NCBI GenBank assembly: GCA_030065095.1
Contig: JASJDP010000007.1
Location: forward strand, 62,001 to 126,000
DNA: 64,000 bases
DNA from: Rhodobacter sp.
Lineage (GTDB): Bacteria; Pseudomonadota; Alphaproteobacteria; Rhodobacterales; Rhodobacteraceae
Direction of reading: 5' to 3'
Below, one piece after another: positions 1-9,549 of this stretch (the stretch's first letter is position 1; the number at the start of each line of letters is the position of its first letter). Both the position numbers and the translations under genes were made by a program. The notes below the pieces were generated by a model. That model searched no databases. It was given only the letters and a program-made list of their open reading frames with translations, and was not told the DNA's origin.

Positions 1-223
1 CGGCGCACGCACGCGCGGGGCCGTCGGCTTCACGGCGATCCGGGGCGGCGACATCGTTGGCGAACACGATGTGCTGTTCGCCGGGCAGGGCGAGCGGATC
101 GTGCTGCGACATGTGGCCAGCGACCGGACGCTGTTTGCCAAGGGAGCGCTGAAGGCCGCGCTTTGGGGGCAGGACAAGAAGCCCGGCGAGTATGACATGA
201 TGGACGTGCTGGGCCTGACCTGA
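1..223 (+). CDS. dapB: 4-hydroxy-tetrahydrodipicolinate reductase, C-terminal part
   Basis: The window opens inside this gene; the frame runs from base 2 to a TGA at 221-223. The visible 73 residues contain [16 protein letters not shown], then [17 protein letters not shown] and a final YDMMDVLGL, which matches the C-terminal domain of DapB closely. DapB reduces the dipicolinate precursor with NAD(P)H in the lysine/diaminopimelate pathway in the cytosol. The Rossmann half and the start lie outside the window. The small exported-protein gene follows 39 bases later on the same strand. Confidence 0.93.
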   Translation, partial: GARTRGAVGFTAIRGGDIVGEHDVLFAGQGERIVLRHVASDRTLFAKGALKAALWGQDKKPGEYDMMDVLGLT

Positions 224-262
224 GCCGGGGCAGGGTCTTTGGCGGAAACCCGGGAGCCGCGG

Positions 263-640
263 ATGGAACGGTGCGCAGGCAGGATCGGAAAGGTGGCGGG
301 ACTGGCCCTGCTGACGGCTGCGCTGGGGATGCCGCTGCGGGCCGACGGGTTTCGGACGGTGACCGAGCGCGGTGCGTTTCTGGACCTGGTGCAGGGCAGG
401 CAGCTGACACGGCTGGGGATCCGGCTGGACGTACTGGCCTCGGGCGGCATCCGGGGCAAGGCGTTCGGCAAGCCGGTCATCGGGGTGTGGCACTGGCGGG
501 ACGGGCATTTTTGCCGGGACCTTTCTGTCGGGCGCGAAGGTCTGGACGCGAACTGCCAGGTGGTGAAGGTGCGCGGCGATACGGTGCGTTTCATCGCCGA
601 CAAGGGCGCGGGGGCTTCGGCGGATCTCGAGCTGCGGTAG
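263..640 (+). CDS. Small exported protein of unknown function
   Basis: A 125-residue protein with a typical signal peptide: a basic start (MERCAGRIGK), a hydrophobic stretch to about residue 24, and a likely cleavage site near LRADG. The mature part has a conserved-looking core (GKAFGKPVIGVWHWRDGHFCRDL) and two Cys, in HFCRD and DANCQ, that could form a periplasmic disulfide. A TTG in frame at 239 would add eight residues, but the ATG at 263 gives the better signal peptide. I do not recognise a function. It sits directly after dapB, but nothing in it resembles a lysine-pathway enzyme. Confidence 0.7.
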   Translation: MERCAGRIGKVAGLALLTAALGMPLRADGFRTVTERGAFLDLVQGRQLTRLGIRLDVLASGGIRGKAFGKPVIGVWHWRDGHFCRDLSVGREGLDANCQVVKVRGDTVRFIADKGAGASADLELR

Positions 641-742
641 CGCGGACGATTTTTCGGCGAAAAATCGTGCACACTTCCAGACGAATTCTGATTGCAGGCC
701 GTCAACGCCGCATTCACCTGCGGATATCGCGGCAGCGCCCGC

Positions 743-922
743 TTAGAAGTCGACCGCGATACCCTTTCTTTCCCAATCGCCGTAACGGACGGGTTCCGGC
801 CCGTCGCGGCCGCCGAGTTCGGTGGGCAGATCCAGCCGTTTCGCCTTTTTCCGCCGCTCCTCCGCTTCGGCAAGCGCACGCTGCGCGGCGGGCGGAAGCT
901 CTGATTTCGGGTCGTCTGACAT
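743..922 (-). CDS. Succinate dehydrogenase assembly factor 4-like protein (DUF1674)
   Basis: A 59-residue protein with a charged, helical first half (QRALAEAEERRKKAK) and the family hallmark at the C-terminus, RYGDWERKGIAVDF, ending exactly at the usual Asp-Phe. In mitochondria and alphaproteobacteria this family (SDHAF4) binds the flavinylated SdhA subunit and helps it join SdhB. The start is the ATG at 920-922. The same frame stays open upstream inside the antisense of rsmB, but only this part resembles the family. It is divergent from rsmB, with 76 bases between the two starts. Confidence 0.87.
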   Translation of the reverse strand: MSDDPKSELPPAAQRALAEAEERRKKAKRLDLPTELGGRDGPEPVRYGDWERKGIAVDF

Positions 923-998
923 TGCTGCGATCCTTGCCGGTGTGCCTGCCTTGATATACGGGCCCGGCGGAATTGGGCAACTCGCGGGGTAATTCCAT

Positions 999-2267
999 AT
1001 GACCAAGCCAGGGCTGGCGGCGCGCAGGGCGGCGGTCGATTTGCTGGATGCGATCACCGGCGAACGGCGGCTGCTGTCGGAGCTGTTGCCCGAGGCCGTC
1101 GAGGCGTTGCCGGCGGAAGAGCGGGCGCGGGCGCAACGGCTGGCAGCGAACTGCCTGAGGTGGATGGACCGGGCGGACCGCGTGCTGGGGCCGTACCTGC
1201 GGCGGCGGCCGCACCTGACGGGCCACAACATCCTGCGGCTGGCCGTGGTCGAATTGGCGGTCGATCGGTCGGCCGCGCATGGGGTGGTGGACGCGGCGGT
1301 GGAGTTGTGCCGGAACTCGCCGGACACCAAGCGGATGTCGGGGCTGGTGAATGCCGTATTGCGCAAGGTGGCCGTGGACTTGGACCGGTGGGACAGCCTG
1401 CCGATGCCGCGCTTGCCGAAATGGCTGCGCAAGCCGTTGCTGACCGCCTACGGCAAGACGGCGGTCGAGGCGATGGAGATGGCGCATGCGGCGGGGGCGC
1501 CGTTGGACATCACGTCGAAGCCCGGCACCGATTGGGCCGCGAAGCTCGGCGGCAGCGTCTTGCCGACCGGCAGCCTGCGGCTGCAAGAGGCGGGGCAGGT
1601 CAGCGCGTTGCCGGGATATGCCGAGGGCGGCTGGTGGGTGCAGGATGCGGCGGCGGCCCTGCCGGCGCGGATCCTGGCTGTCCAACCGGGCGAGCGGGTG
1701 CTGGACATGTGTGCTGCTCCGGGCGGCAAGGCCTTGCAGTTGGCGGCGGCGGGTGCGCGGGTCACGGCGCTCGATATCTCCGAGGCGCGGATGGAGCGGG
1801 TGCGCGAGAACCTGGCGCGGACCGGGCTGGCGGCCGATCTGGTGATTGCCGACGCTCTGGAGTGGCGGCCGCAGCAACCTTTCGACGCGATCCTGCTGGA
1901 CGCGCCGTGTTCGGCGACGGGGACGATCCGGCGGCATCCGGATTTGCCCCATGCCAAGGACCTTGGCGGGTTGCCGGAGCTGACAGCGCTGCAGGCCGCG
2001 CTGCTGGATCGGGCTGCCGGGATGCTGCGGCCCGGCGGGCGGTTGGTTTACTGCACATGCTCGTTGCTTCCCGAAGAGGGCGAGGCGCAGGTGACAGCGG
2101 TGATCGAGCGCCGCCCAAAGCTGGCCCTGGACCGGGCGGCACTGACGCTGCCCGGGATCGAACCGCATTGGCAGGTGCCCGAAGGTCTGCGTCTGCGGCC
2201 GGACTACTGGCCGGAGCGGGGCGGGATGGACGGGTTCTTTATCGCCGCGATGCGGAAAGCTGCCTGA
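999..2267 (+). CDS. rsmB: 16S rRNA (cytosine967-C5)-methyltransferase
   Basis: A 422-residue protein. Residues 1 to about 140 form the NusB-like RNA-binding domain. The rest is a SAM-dependent Rossmann methyltransferase with MCAAPGGK near residue 237 for SAM binding, DAPCSATG near 302 carrying one catalytic Cys, and CTCSLLPEE near 352 carrying the nucleophilic Cys. Both Cys of the m5C RNA methyltransferase mechanism are present. Length is normal for RsmB. It is the first gene of a co-directional series with the heparinase-like gene, purH and lspA. Confidence 0.93.
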   Translation: MTKPGLAARRAAVDLLDAITGERRLLSELLPEAVEALPAEERARAQRLAANCLRWMDRADRVLGPYLRRRPHLTGHNILRLAVVELAVDRSAAHGVVDAAVELCRNSPDTKRMSGLVNAVLRKVAVDLDRWDSLPMPRLPKWLRKPLLTAYGKTAVEAMEMAHAAGAPLDITSKPGTDWAAKLGGSVLPTGSLRLQEAGQVSALPGYAEGGWWVQDAAAALPARILAVQPGERVLDMCAAPGGKALQLAAAGARVTALDISEARMERVRENLARTGLAADLVIADALEWRPQQPFDAILLDAPCSATGTIRRHPDLPHAKDLGGLPELTALQAALLDRAAGMLRPGGRLVYCTCSLLPEEGEAQVTAVIERRPKLALDRAALTLPGIEPHWQVPEGLRLRPDYWPERGGMDGFFIAAMRKAA

Positions 2268-2355
2268 GGTCGATTTCCTTCATGACAGAGTCTTGCGGGC
2301 GGCGTATGCTGTTAAAAAAGAGCACCTTCGATCTCTACGCGAGGCAAGGCAGGCA

Positions 2356-4095
2356 GTGTCAGGAAACGAATCCCTATCTGCGCGCTGGACGCGCTGGATG
2401 AACCGTTTTCACGCGCATCGGGCGTCATACGCGGCCCCTGCCGCCGGGTTCGTCTCGCAGCCCGAGCCCCGGACCATCGGCCGGTTTGCGCGCGGCAGGC
2501 AGCTTTGCGCCGGGAACTTCCTGTTTGCGGGCAGCCTGGTGGAAGCGCCCGAGCATTCGATCTGGGATCTTGGCATCGCCGAGCCCGACGCGGTCGCCGA
2601 GATGCACGGGTTTACCTGGCTCGACGATCTGGCGGCGGCCGGCGATGCGCGCGCGCAGCAAAGGGCACAGGCCTGGACCGCGGATTGGATCGACCGTTTT
2701 GGCAACGGGCGCGGCGCCGGTTGGACACCGGATCTGACGGGGCGGCGGCTGATCCGCTGGATCAATCACGCGATCTTCCTTCTGAACGCGCAGGACCCCG
2801 ACGCCTCGGACGGCTACTATCGGTCCCTGGGTCAGCAGACGGTTTTTCTGTCCCGCCGCTGGCGCACCGCCTCGCACGGCGTGCCACGGTTCGAGGCGTT
2901 GACCGGGCTGATCTATGCCGGGCTCTCGCTGATCGGGATGGAGCGGCACGTGACGCCTGCGGTAGAGGCGCTGGCGGAGGAGTGCAAGGGCCAGATCGAC
3001 GACGAAGGCGGCATTCCGACACGAAACCCCGAGGAATTGCTGGAGGTCTTCACGCTGCTGACCTGGGCCGCACATGCACTGTCCGAGGCCGGCCGTCGCG
3101 CGCCGCAGGAACATATCGCCGCAATCGACCGGATTGCGCCCACGCTGCGGGCGCTGCGACATGCCGATGGCGGTTTGGCGCGATTTCATGGCGGCGGGCG
3201 CGGGCTGGAGGGGCGGCTTGACCACGCGCTGGCAAGCTCCGGCGTGCGGCCGGCATCCCGGCCCGGTCTGGCGATGGGGTTTGCGCGGCTGTCGGCGGGG
3301 CGCACGACGCTGATCGTCGATGCCAGCACCCCGCCGGGGGGCGGCGCGTCGCGGTGGGCGCATGCCTCGACTTTGGCGTTCGAGTTGACGTCGGGACGCC
3401 GGCCACTGATCGTCAACTGCGGGTCCGGTCGGCAATTCGGCGCCGAATGGACACGGGCGGGCCGGGCGACCGCGTCGCATTCGACCCTGGCGATGGAGGG
3501 GTTTTCGTCGTCGCGTTTCGGGACCGGATCCGCCAGCGATCTGCTGGTCGACCGGCCGCGGGACGTGCGGATGCGGTACAATGCGGATTTCGGCGGTTCG
3601 GGGATCGTGGCCGGGCATGAGGGATATGTCGAGACCCACGGTCTGACCCACGTGCGCGAACTGGACCTGTCCGAGGACGGCCGGGGCCTTGCCGGCGAGG
3701 ACACGCTGGCCACCGTGGCGGACGGCGACAAGCCGGCGTTCGACAGGGCGATGGATGCGGTCAAGCTGCAGGGGCTGCCGTTTCACATCCGGTTCCATCT
3801 GCATCCCGATGTCGATGCCGAGATCGACATGGGCGGGGCGGCAGTGTCGCTGGCGCTGAAAAGCGGCGAGATCTGGGTGTTTCGCCATGACGGAACGGCG
3901 AAGCTGTCGCTGCAGCCGAGCGTTTTCCTGGAAAAGGGCCGCCTGAAGCCCCGCGCGACAAAACAGATCGTTCTATCCGCCGTCGCGTTGCAGTATTCGA
4001 CGCGCATTCGCTGGACGCTCGCCAAGGCGCAGCACACGCCGAGCCATGTGCGCGACCTTGAACGGGACGACAGCGAGATGATGGCTGAGCAGTAA
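2356..4095 (+). CDS. Heparinase II/III family protein
   Basis: A 579-residue protein read from a GTG at 2356 that has purine-rich GGCAAGGCAGGC just upstream; the frame is open back to a TTG at 2293, and the first ATG is at 2398. The N-terminal two thirds are alpha-helical ([21 protein letters not shown]-type repeats). The C-terminal part from about residue 310 is a beta-rich heparinase II/III-like domain with [24 protein letters not shown], and [11 protein letters not shown]. The family contains polysaccharide lyases, but the substrate cannot be read here. No signal peptide is visible. It lies 11 bases before purH, suggesting cotranscription. Confidence 0.82.
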   Translation: MSGNESLSARWTRWMNRFHAHRASYAAPAAGFVSQPEPRTIGRFARGRQLCAGNFLFAGSLVEAPEHSIWDLGIAEPDAVAEMHGFTWLDDLAAAGDARAQQRAQAWTADWIDRFGNGRGAGWTPDLTGRRLIRWINHAIFLLNAQDPDASDGYYRSLGQQTVFLSRRWRTASHGVPRFEALTGLIYAGLSLIGMERHVTPAVEALAEECKGQIDDEGGIPTRNPEELLEVFTLLTWAAHALSEAGRRAPQEHIAAIDRIAPTLRALRHADGGLARFHGGGRGLEGRLDHALASSGVRPASRPGLAMGFARLSAGRTTLIVDASTPPGGGASRWAHASTLAFELTSGRRPLIVNCGSGRQFGAEWTRAGRATASHSTLAMEGFSSSRFGTGSASDLLVDRPRDVRMRYNADFGGSGIVAGHEGYVETHGLTHVRELDLSEDGRGLAGEDTLATVADGDKPAFDRAMDAVKLQGLPFHIRFHLHPDVDAEIDMGGAAVSLALKSGEIWVFRHDGTAKLSLQPSVFLEKGRLKPRATKQIVLSAVALQYSTRIRWTLAKAQHTPSHVRDLERDDSEMMAEQ

Positions 4096-4106
4096 GGACC
4101 CCGCCG

Positions 4107-5696
4107 ATGACCGATCCCGTTCCCGTGCGCCGCGCGCTTCTATCCGTGTCCGACAAGAGCGGCTTGCTGGATCTGGCGCAGGCGCTTGCGGCACGGGGGA
4201 TCGAGCTGTTGTCGACCGGCGGGTCCGCGGCGATGCTGCGAGAGGCGGGGCTTTCGGTGACCGACGTGGCCGAGGTGACGGGATTTCCTGAAATGATGGA
4301 CGGCCGGGTCAAGACGCTGCATCCGGCGGTGCACGGCGGGCTGTTGGCGCTGCGCGACGATCCGGGTCATCTGGCCGCGATGGAGGAACACGGGATCGGG
4401 GCGATCGACCTGCTGGTCGTGAACCTCTACCCGTTCGAGGCGACGGTGTCGGCGGGCGCGGATTTCGATACCTGCATCGAGAATATCGATATCGGCGGCC
4501 CGGCGATGATCCGCGCTGCGGCGAAAAACCACGCCTTCGTCAACGTCGTGGTGGATGTCGAGGACTATGGCGCGTTGCTGGCCGAACTGGATACGCATGA
4601 CGGCGCGACCACGCTGGCGTTCCGGCAGAGGCAGGCGCTGACCGCCTATGCCCGCACGGCGGCCTACGATGCCGCGGTATCGGGCTGGATGGCCTCGGCT
4701 CTGACGGAGGCGGCCCCGCGGCGCCGGGCCTTTGCGGGGAGGTTGGCGCAGACATTGCGCTATGGCGAAAACCCGCATCAGACGGCGGCTTTCTATACCG
4801 ACGGCAGCGACCGCCCCGGGGTTGCGACGGCGAGGCAGTGGCAAGGCAAGGAACTCAGCTACAACAATATCAACGACACCGATGCGGCCTTTGAGCTTGT
4901 CAGCGAGTTCCTGCCCGCCGACGGGCCTGCCTGCGCGATCATCAAGCACGCGAACCCCTGCGGCGTGGCGCATGGGAAGACGCTGACAGAGGCCTATCAG
5001 CGGGCGTTCGACTGCGACCGGACCTCGGCATTCGGGGGGATCGTCGCGCTGAACCAGCGGCTCGACCACACAACCGCGACAGAAATCGTAAAGATCCTGA
5101 CAGAGGTGGTGATTGCGCCCGGGGTGGATGACGACGCGGTGCGGGTGTTCGCAGCAAAGAAGAACCTGCGGCTCTTGACGACGAAGGGGCTGGCGAACCC
5201 GGCGGAGCGGCTCTTGACGGTGCGGCAGGTGTCCGGCGGGTATCTGGTGCAGGACAAGGACAACGGGCAGATCTCGATGACCGATCTGCGGGTGGTCACC
5301 AAACGCGGCCCGACCGAGCGAGAGGTCAGCGACATGCGCTTTGCCTGGAAGGTGGCCAAGCACGTAAAATCGAACGCCATCGTCTACGTACGGGACGGGG
5401 CGACGGTGGGCGTCGGCGCGGGGCAGATGAGCCGGGTCGACAGTTCGACCATCGCGGCGCTGAAGGCCGGGCGGATGGCAGCCGATTGCGGATTGGCCGA
5501 GAGCCCGGCGAAGGGGTCGGTCGTGGCCTCGGACGCGTTCTTTCCGTTTCCCGACGGGCTGCTCGCCGCGGCAGAGGCGGGCGCGACGGCGGTGATCCAG
5601 CCCGGCGGATCGCTGCGCGACGACGAGGTGATCGCCGCGGCGGACGAGGCGGGGCTGGCGATGATCTTTACCGGCATGCGGCATTTCCGGCACTAG
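4107..5696 (+). CDS. purH: Bifunctional AICAR formyltransferase/IMP cyclohydrolase
   Basis: A 529-residue PurH that catalyses the last two steps of IMP synthesis. The N-terminal MGS-like cyclohydrolase domain (to about residue 200) has [28 protein letters not shown] and [11 protein letters not shown]. The C-terminal transformylase has [17 protein letters not shown] and [10 protein letters not shown] with the catalytic Lys-His pair. It ends MRHFRH, as most PurH proteins do. The ATG start follows the upstream stop by 11 bases, and lspA begins 7 bases after its own stop. Confidence 0.97.
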   Translation: MTDPVPVRRALLSVSDKSGLLDLAQALAARGIELLSTGGSAAMLREAGLSVTDVAEVTGFPEMMDGRVKTLHPAVHGGLLALRDDPGHLAAMEEHGIGAIDLLVVNLYPFEATVSAGADFDTCIENIDIGGPAMIRAAAKNHAFVNVVVDVEDYGALLAELDTHDGATTLAFRQRQALTAYARTAAYDAAVSGWMASALTEAAPRRRAFAGRLAQTLRYGENPHQTAAFYTDGSDRPGVATARQWQGKELSYNNINDTDAAFELVSEFLPADGPACAIIKHANPCGVAHGKTLTEAYQRAFDCDRTSAFGGIVALNQRLDHTTATEIVKILTEVVIAPGVDDDAVRVFAAKKNLRLLTTKGLANPAERLLTVRQVSGGYLVQDKDNGQISMTDLRVVTKRGPTEREVSDMRFAWKVAKHVKSNAIVYVRDGATVGVGAGQMSRVDSSTIAALKAGRMAADCGLAESPAKGSVVASDAFFPFPDGLLAAAEAGATAVIQPGGSLRDDEVIAAADEAGLAMIFTGMRHFRH

Positions 5697-5703
5697 GGCG
5701 CCC

Positions 5704-6171
5704 ATGAGAATTCCGTTCATCGTCGCGGGCGCGGTGTTTGTGCTCGACCAGCTGATCAAGGTGCTGGTCGTGCACGTCCTGAACCTGCGCGACGTGCTGG
5801 TGATCGACGTGTTGCCGCCGCTTCTGGTCCTGCAGATGGCGTGGAACCGCGGGGTGAACTTCGGTCTGTTTGCGGGCGACGGCGATCTTACGCGCTGGCT
5901 GCTGATCGCCATCGCGCTGATCATTTCTGGCTGGGTCCTCTGGTGGATGCGGCGCGAGACCCGGCCGCTTGCGCGGATCTCCGCCGGGCTGCTGGTCGGA
6001 GGCGCCGTCGGCAACGTGGTGGACCGGCTGATCTATGGCGCGGTGGCCGATTTCCTGAACATGTCCTGCTGCGGGATCGACAACCCCTATTCCTTCAATG
6101 TCGCCGATATCTCGATCTTCATCGGCGCCGTCGGGCTGATCCTGTTCACCGGCGAAGAGAAGACCCCGTGA
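5704..6171 (+). CDS. lspA: Lipoprotein signal peptidase (signal peptidase II)
   Basis: A 155-residue inner-membrane aspartic protease with four predicted membrane segments. It has the diagnostic boxes WNRGVNFGLF, GNVVDRLIYGAVADF and FNVADISIFIG; the Asp residues in VVDR and NVAD are the catalytic pair. It cleaves prolipoproteins just before the lipidated Cys. The gene immediately downstream encodes a lipoprotein, a plausible client. The spacing of 7 bases from purH indicates translation from the same message. Confidence 0.95.
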   Translation: MRIPFIVAGAVFVLDQLIKVLVVHVLNLRDVLVIDVLPPLLVLQMAWNRGVNFGLFAGDGDLTRWLLIAIALIISGWVLWWMRRETRPLARISAGLLVGGAVGNVVDRLIYGAVADFLNMSCCGIDNPYSFNVADISIFIGAVGLILFTGEEKTP

Positions 6172-6226
6172 CGTCCCGGTTGGGATCGGCTAAACAGGCC
6201 CGAAAGACGGGTGTGAGGAACCTTCG

Positions 6227-6766
6227 ATGCAGGTCACAGGCGGCAAACTGTTGTTGGTTCTTGCGGTGGGGCTGGCGCTGACGGCATGCGACCGCACCAG
6301 CGAGCCGCGTTTGCTCAACACGGTGTCCAGCACGCAAGGTCCGGACGAATTCGCCATCCTGCCGAACAAGCCCCTGGAACAACCCGAAAACTTTACCGAT
6401 CTGCCACCGCCGCGGCCGGGCGGGCGCAACCGCGTCGACGCGACGCCGGTCGAAGACGCCGTGGCGGCCCTGGGCGGACGCCCGTCGGCGCTGAACGCCG
6501 GCGGAATACCGTCGAGCGACGCCGGGCTGGTCCGTGCCGCCAGCCGCTATGGCGTCGAGCGCGGTATCCGTCAGCAGCTTGCCGCCGAGGACCTGGCGTT
6601 TCGCCGCCGCAATGACGGGCGTATCCTGGAACGGCTGTTCAACGTGAACGTCTATTTCCGCGCCTATGAGCGGCAGTCGCTGGATAAATATGCCGAGCTT
6701 GAACGGTTCCGGCGCCTCGGCGTCAGAACACCTGCCGCACCGCCGGCGTCGCAAACCCTGGAATAG
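6227..6766 (+). CDS. DUF3035 lipoprotein, BamF-like
   Basis: A 179-residue prolipoprotein with lipobox LALTAC and Cys21 as the lipidation site. After it comes the conserved segment PDEFAILPNKPLEQPENF followed by LPPPRPGGRNR, the DUF3035 signature. Members are described as BamF, an accessory lipoprotein of the alphaproteobacterial outer-membrane beta-barrel assembly complex; the PDEF/PL..P segment resembles the N-terminal stretch of BamC. Residue +2 after the Cys is Asp, which in E. coli would favour inner-membrane retention; whether that rule holds here is unknown. Position between lspA and two envelope peptidases fits an envelope role. Confidence 0.8.
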   Translation: MQVTGGKLLLVLAVGLALTACDRTSEPRLLNTVSSTQGPDEFAILPNKPLEQPENFTDLPPPRPGGRNRVDATPVEDAVAALGGRPSALNAGGIPSSDAGLVRAASRYGVERGIRQQLAAEDLAFRRRNDGRILERLFNVNVYFRAYERQSLDKYAELERFRRLGVRTPAAPPASQTLE

Positions 6767-6853
6767 GACGCCGCTCACAACTGCGTTGCCGGGGTTGAAG
6801 CGGCGCGTCTTCGGCGTAACTACGTCGCAATCGTTCACGAAAAGGGAGTGCTC

Positions 6854-8191
6854 ATGCGCCGTCTCGCTGTCTGCCTGTTCGCCTGTTTGGTCTCGCTGCC
6901 GGGGAACGCGGCTGAAGTCTCCACCTTCACGCTGGACAACGGTCTGGAAATCGTGGTGCTGGAAGATCGTCGCGCGCCGGTGGTCGTTCACATGGTCTGG
7001 TACAAGGCCGGCGCCGCGGATGAGCCGCCGGGCAAGTCCGGCATCGCGCATTACCTGGAACATCTTCTGTTCAAGGGCACCGACGACCTGGCGCCGGGCG
7101 AGTTTTCGGACACGGTGGCGCGCAACGGCGGGTCGGACAATGCCTTCACCTCGTGGGATTACACCGGCTATTTCCAGCGGGTCGCGGCCGACCGGCTGGA
7201 GCTGATGATGCAGATGGAAGCCGACCGGATGCGGGACCTGGAACTGACCGGGACCGACATTCTGACCGAGCGTGACGTGATCATCGAAGAGCGCAACCAG
7301 CGGGTCGAGAACGACCCCGGCGCGCTGTTCGCCGAGCAGCGGCGCGCGGCGCTGTATCTCAACCATCCCTACGGCATCCCGATCATCGGCTGGCGCCACG
7401 AGGCCGAGACGCTGGAGCTGGAGGATGCGCTGGACTTTTATCGAAAGTTCTATGCACCGAACAATGCGATCCTGATCGTGGCGGGCGATGTCGAGCCCGA
7501 CGAGGTGTATGACCTGGCCAAGACGCACTACGGCCCGCTGGACCCGACGCCGGGTCTTGCAGAGCGCGTGCGCCCGTCAGAGCCGCCGCAGCTGTCAGAG
7601 CGGCGGCTGATCTTTGAAGATCCGCGCGTGGCGCAACCATATGTGATCCGCAGTTATCTGGCGCCCGAACGGGATTCCGGCGCGCAGGAAGACGCCGCCG
7701 CGCTGGTGATCCTGGCGGAACTTCTTGGCGGGAATGGCGCGACCTCGGTCCTGGGTCGCAAGCTGCAATTCGAACGGCAGGCCGCCATCTACACCTCGGC
7801 GTTCTACCAGAGCATCTCGTACGACGACACGAGCTTTGGCATCTATATCGTCCCGGTTCCGGGCCTGTCGCTGGAAGAGGCCGAAGCGGCGCTTGACCGG
7901 GCGGTGGCCGAGTTCCTGGCAGAGGGGATCGATCCGGACCAGTTCGAACGGATCAAGATGCAGCTGCGCGCGTCGCAGGTCTACGCCGAGGATTCGATCC
8001 AAGGCCTTGCCCGGAGGTACGGCGCGGCGCTGACATCCGGCCTGACGGTCGAGGATATCGCGGCGTGGCCCGATGTTCTGCAGGCGGTGACGGAAGAGGA
8101 TGTGCTGGCGGCGGCCGAACGACTGTTCGACCGCAAGCGGTCGGTGACCGGCTGGCTGACGAAACCCGGCGCGCAGGAGGTGACGCAATGA
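6854..8191 (+). CDS. M16 family zinc metallopeptidase (catalytic member of a pair)
   Basis: A 445-residue secreted peptidase. AAGGGAG at 6842-6848 selects the ATG at 6854 over a GTG at 6848. A signal peptide covers residues 1-20 (cleavage near GNAAE). The inverted zinc motif HYLEH (His66, Glu69, His70) is intact, and a downstream acidic stretch (ERDVIIEERNQRVEN) supplies the third ligand region. Length fits the bacterial two-domain M16B type. Its stop overlaps the start of the next M16 gene (ATGATGA), so the two are translationally coupled and probably form a periplasmic heterodimer. Confidence 0.92.
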   Translation: MRRLAVCLFACLVSLPGNAAEVSTFTLDNGLEIVVLEDRRAPVVVHMVWYKAGAADEPPGKSGIAHYLEHLLFKGTDDLAPGEFSDTVARNGGSDNAFTSWDYTGYFQRVAADRLELMMQMEADRMRDLELTGTDILTERDVIIEERNQRVENDPGALFAEQRRAALYLNHPYGIPIIGWRHEAETLELEDALDFYRKFYAPNNAILIVAGDVEPDEVYDLAKTHYGPLDPTPGLAERVRPSEPPQLSERRLIFEDPRVAQPYVIRSYLAPERDSGAQEDAAALVILAELLGGNGATSVLGRKLQFERQAAIYTSAFYQSISYDDTSFGIYIVPVPGLSLEEAEAALDRAVAEFLAEGIDPDQFERIKMQLRASQVYAEDSIQGLARRYGAALTSGLTVEDIAAWPDVLQAVTEEDVLAAAERLFDRKRSVTGWLTKPGAQEVTQ

Positions 8192-9501
8192 TGAGGATCT
8201 TCGCGGCGGCTGCCGTTCTGGTGCTTGCCGCCCTGCCCGTGCGGGCGGCGGTGGAGATTCAGGAAGTGATCTCGCCCGGCGGGATCAAGGCCTGGCTCGT
8301 CGAAGAACACTCGATTCCCTTCGTCGCGCTCGAGCTGCGGTTCAAGGGCGGCGCATCGCTGGATGCACCGGGCAAGCGCGGTGCGACCAACCTGATGACG
8401 GGGCTGATCGAGGAAGGCGCGGGCGATCTCGATGCGCGCGGCTTCGCCGAGGCGGTCGAGGCGCTGGCGGCACGGTTCGACTATGACGTCTACGACGACG
8501 GGCTGTCGATTTCGGCGCAGTTCCTGACCGAGACACAGGATGCGTCGGTTGCGTTGCTGAAATCGGCGCTGACCGAGCCGCGGTTCGATCAGGACGCCAT
8601 CGACCGGGTGCGCGGGCAGGTCCTGTCGGCGATCCGGTCGGATGCGACCGACCCCGACGAGATTGCCAGTCAGACGTTCGACCGGCTGTTCTATGGCGAG
8701 CATCCCTATGGGTCGTCCTACAACGGCACCGTCGAATCGGTGACAGCGCTGACCCGTGACGACATCGTCGAGGCGCATGCCCGTGTCATCAGCCGCGACC
8801 ATTTGTATGTCGGCGCGGTCGGAAACATCACGGCAGAGGAGTTGGGTGCTCTGCTGGACACTCTGCTCGGCGATCTGCCGGCCACGGGTGCCGCCGAACC
8901 GGAAGAGGCGGAATTGCTGGCGCCTGGCGGCGTCACCGTGGTGCCGTTCGAGACGCCGCAATCGGTGGCGGTGTTCGGGCATGCCGGGATTGCGCGGGAC
9001 GATCCCGATTTCTTTGCCGCCTTCGTGATGAACCAGGTTCTTGGCGGCGGAAACTTCAGTTCCCGCCTGATGGAAGAGGTGCGCGAAAAGCGTGGCCTGA
9101 CCTACGGCGTCTATTCCTATCTGGTCGACAAGGACTATGCCGATCTGGTCGTGGGCCGGATCGCGTCGGCCAATAACCGGATCGCCGAGGCGATTTCGGT
9201 GATCCGCGAGGAATGGGCACGGGTCGCCGCCGAAGGGATCAGCGAGCAAGAGCTGGAGGATGCCAAGACCTATCTTACTGGCGCCTACCCGTTGCGGTTC
9301 GACGGCAATGCGCGGATTGCGGGCATTCTGGTCGGGATGCAGACGGCGGATCTGCCGATCGATTATATCGCAACGCGCAACGACAGGGTGAACGCTGTGA
9401 CGATGGACGACATCAAACGTGTCGCCGCCCGGCTGATGGACGCAGAAGCCCTGCATTTCGTCGTCGTCGGGCAGCCCGACGGGCTGGAGGCGACGAACTG
9501 A
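8188..9501 (+). CDS. M16 family protein lacking the zinc motif (partner subunit)
   Basis: A 437-residue secreted M16 homologue with a signal peptide (cleavage near PVRAA). Where the catalytic member has HYLEH it reads NLMTGLIEE, so zinc cannot be bound in the usual way. The substrate-contacting Arg/Tyr motif of noncatalytic M16 subunits is kept in REKRGLTYGVYS. This is the arrangement known for mitochondrial processing peptidase and bacterial heterodimeric M16 proteases, where one subunit cuts and the other positions the substrate. The start overlaps the stop of the upstream gene. The substrate is unknown. Confidence 0.9.
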   Translation: MMRIFAAAAVLVLAALPVRAAVEIQEVISPGGIKAWLVEEHSIPFVALELRFKGGASLDAPGKRGATNLMTGLIEEGAGDLDARGFAEAVEALAARFDYDVYDDGLSISAQFLTETQDASVALLKSALTEPRFDQDAIDRVRGQVLSAIRSDATDPDEIASQTFDRLFYGEHPYGSSYNGTVESVTALTRDDIVEAHARVISRDHLYVGAVGNITAEELGALLDTLLGDLPATGAAEPEEAELLAPGGVTVVPFETPQSVAVFGHAGIARDDPDFFAAFVMNQVLGGGNFSSRLMEEVREKRGLTYGVYSYLVDKDYADLVVGRIASANNRIAEAISVIREEWARVAAEGISEQELEDAKTYLTGAYPLRFDGNARIAGILVGMQTADLPIDYIATRNDRVNAVTMDDIKRVAARLMDAEALHFVVVGQPDGLEATN

Positions 9502-9549
9502 GAATTCGGCGGTGGTCGAATCGGATGCGGACATGCTATCTGTTGTGGC

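Noticed and set aside
714-2168. A 484-residue minus-strand frame across rsmB
   Set aside because: It has Arg/Gln/Pro-rich shadow composition and lies antisense to RsmB, whose catalytic motifs are intact. Only the separate DUF1674 frame at 743-922 is real.
4140-6014. A 624-residue minus-strand frame across purH and lspA
   Set aside because: It is antisense to PurH and LspA, both certain, and has no domain of its own.
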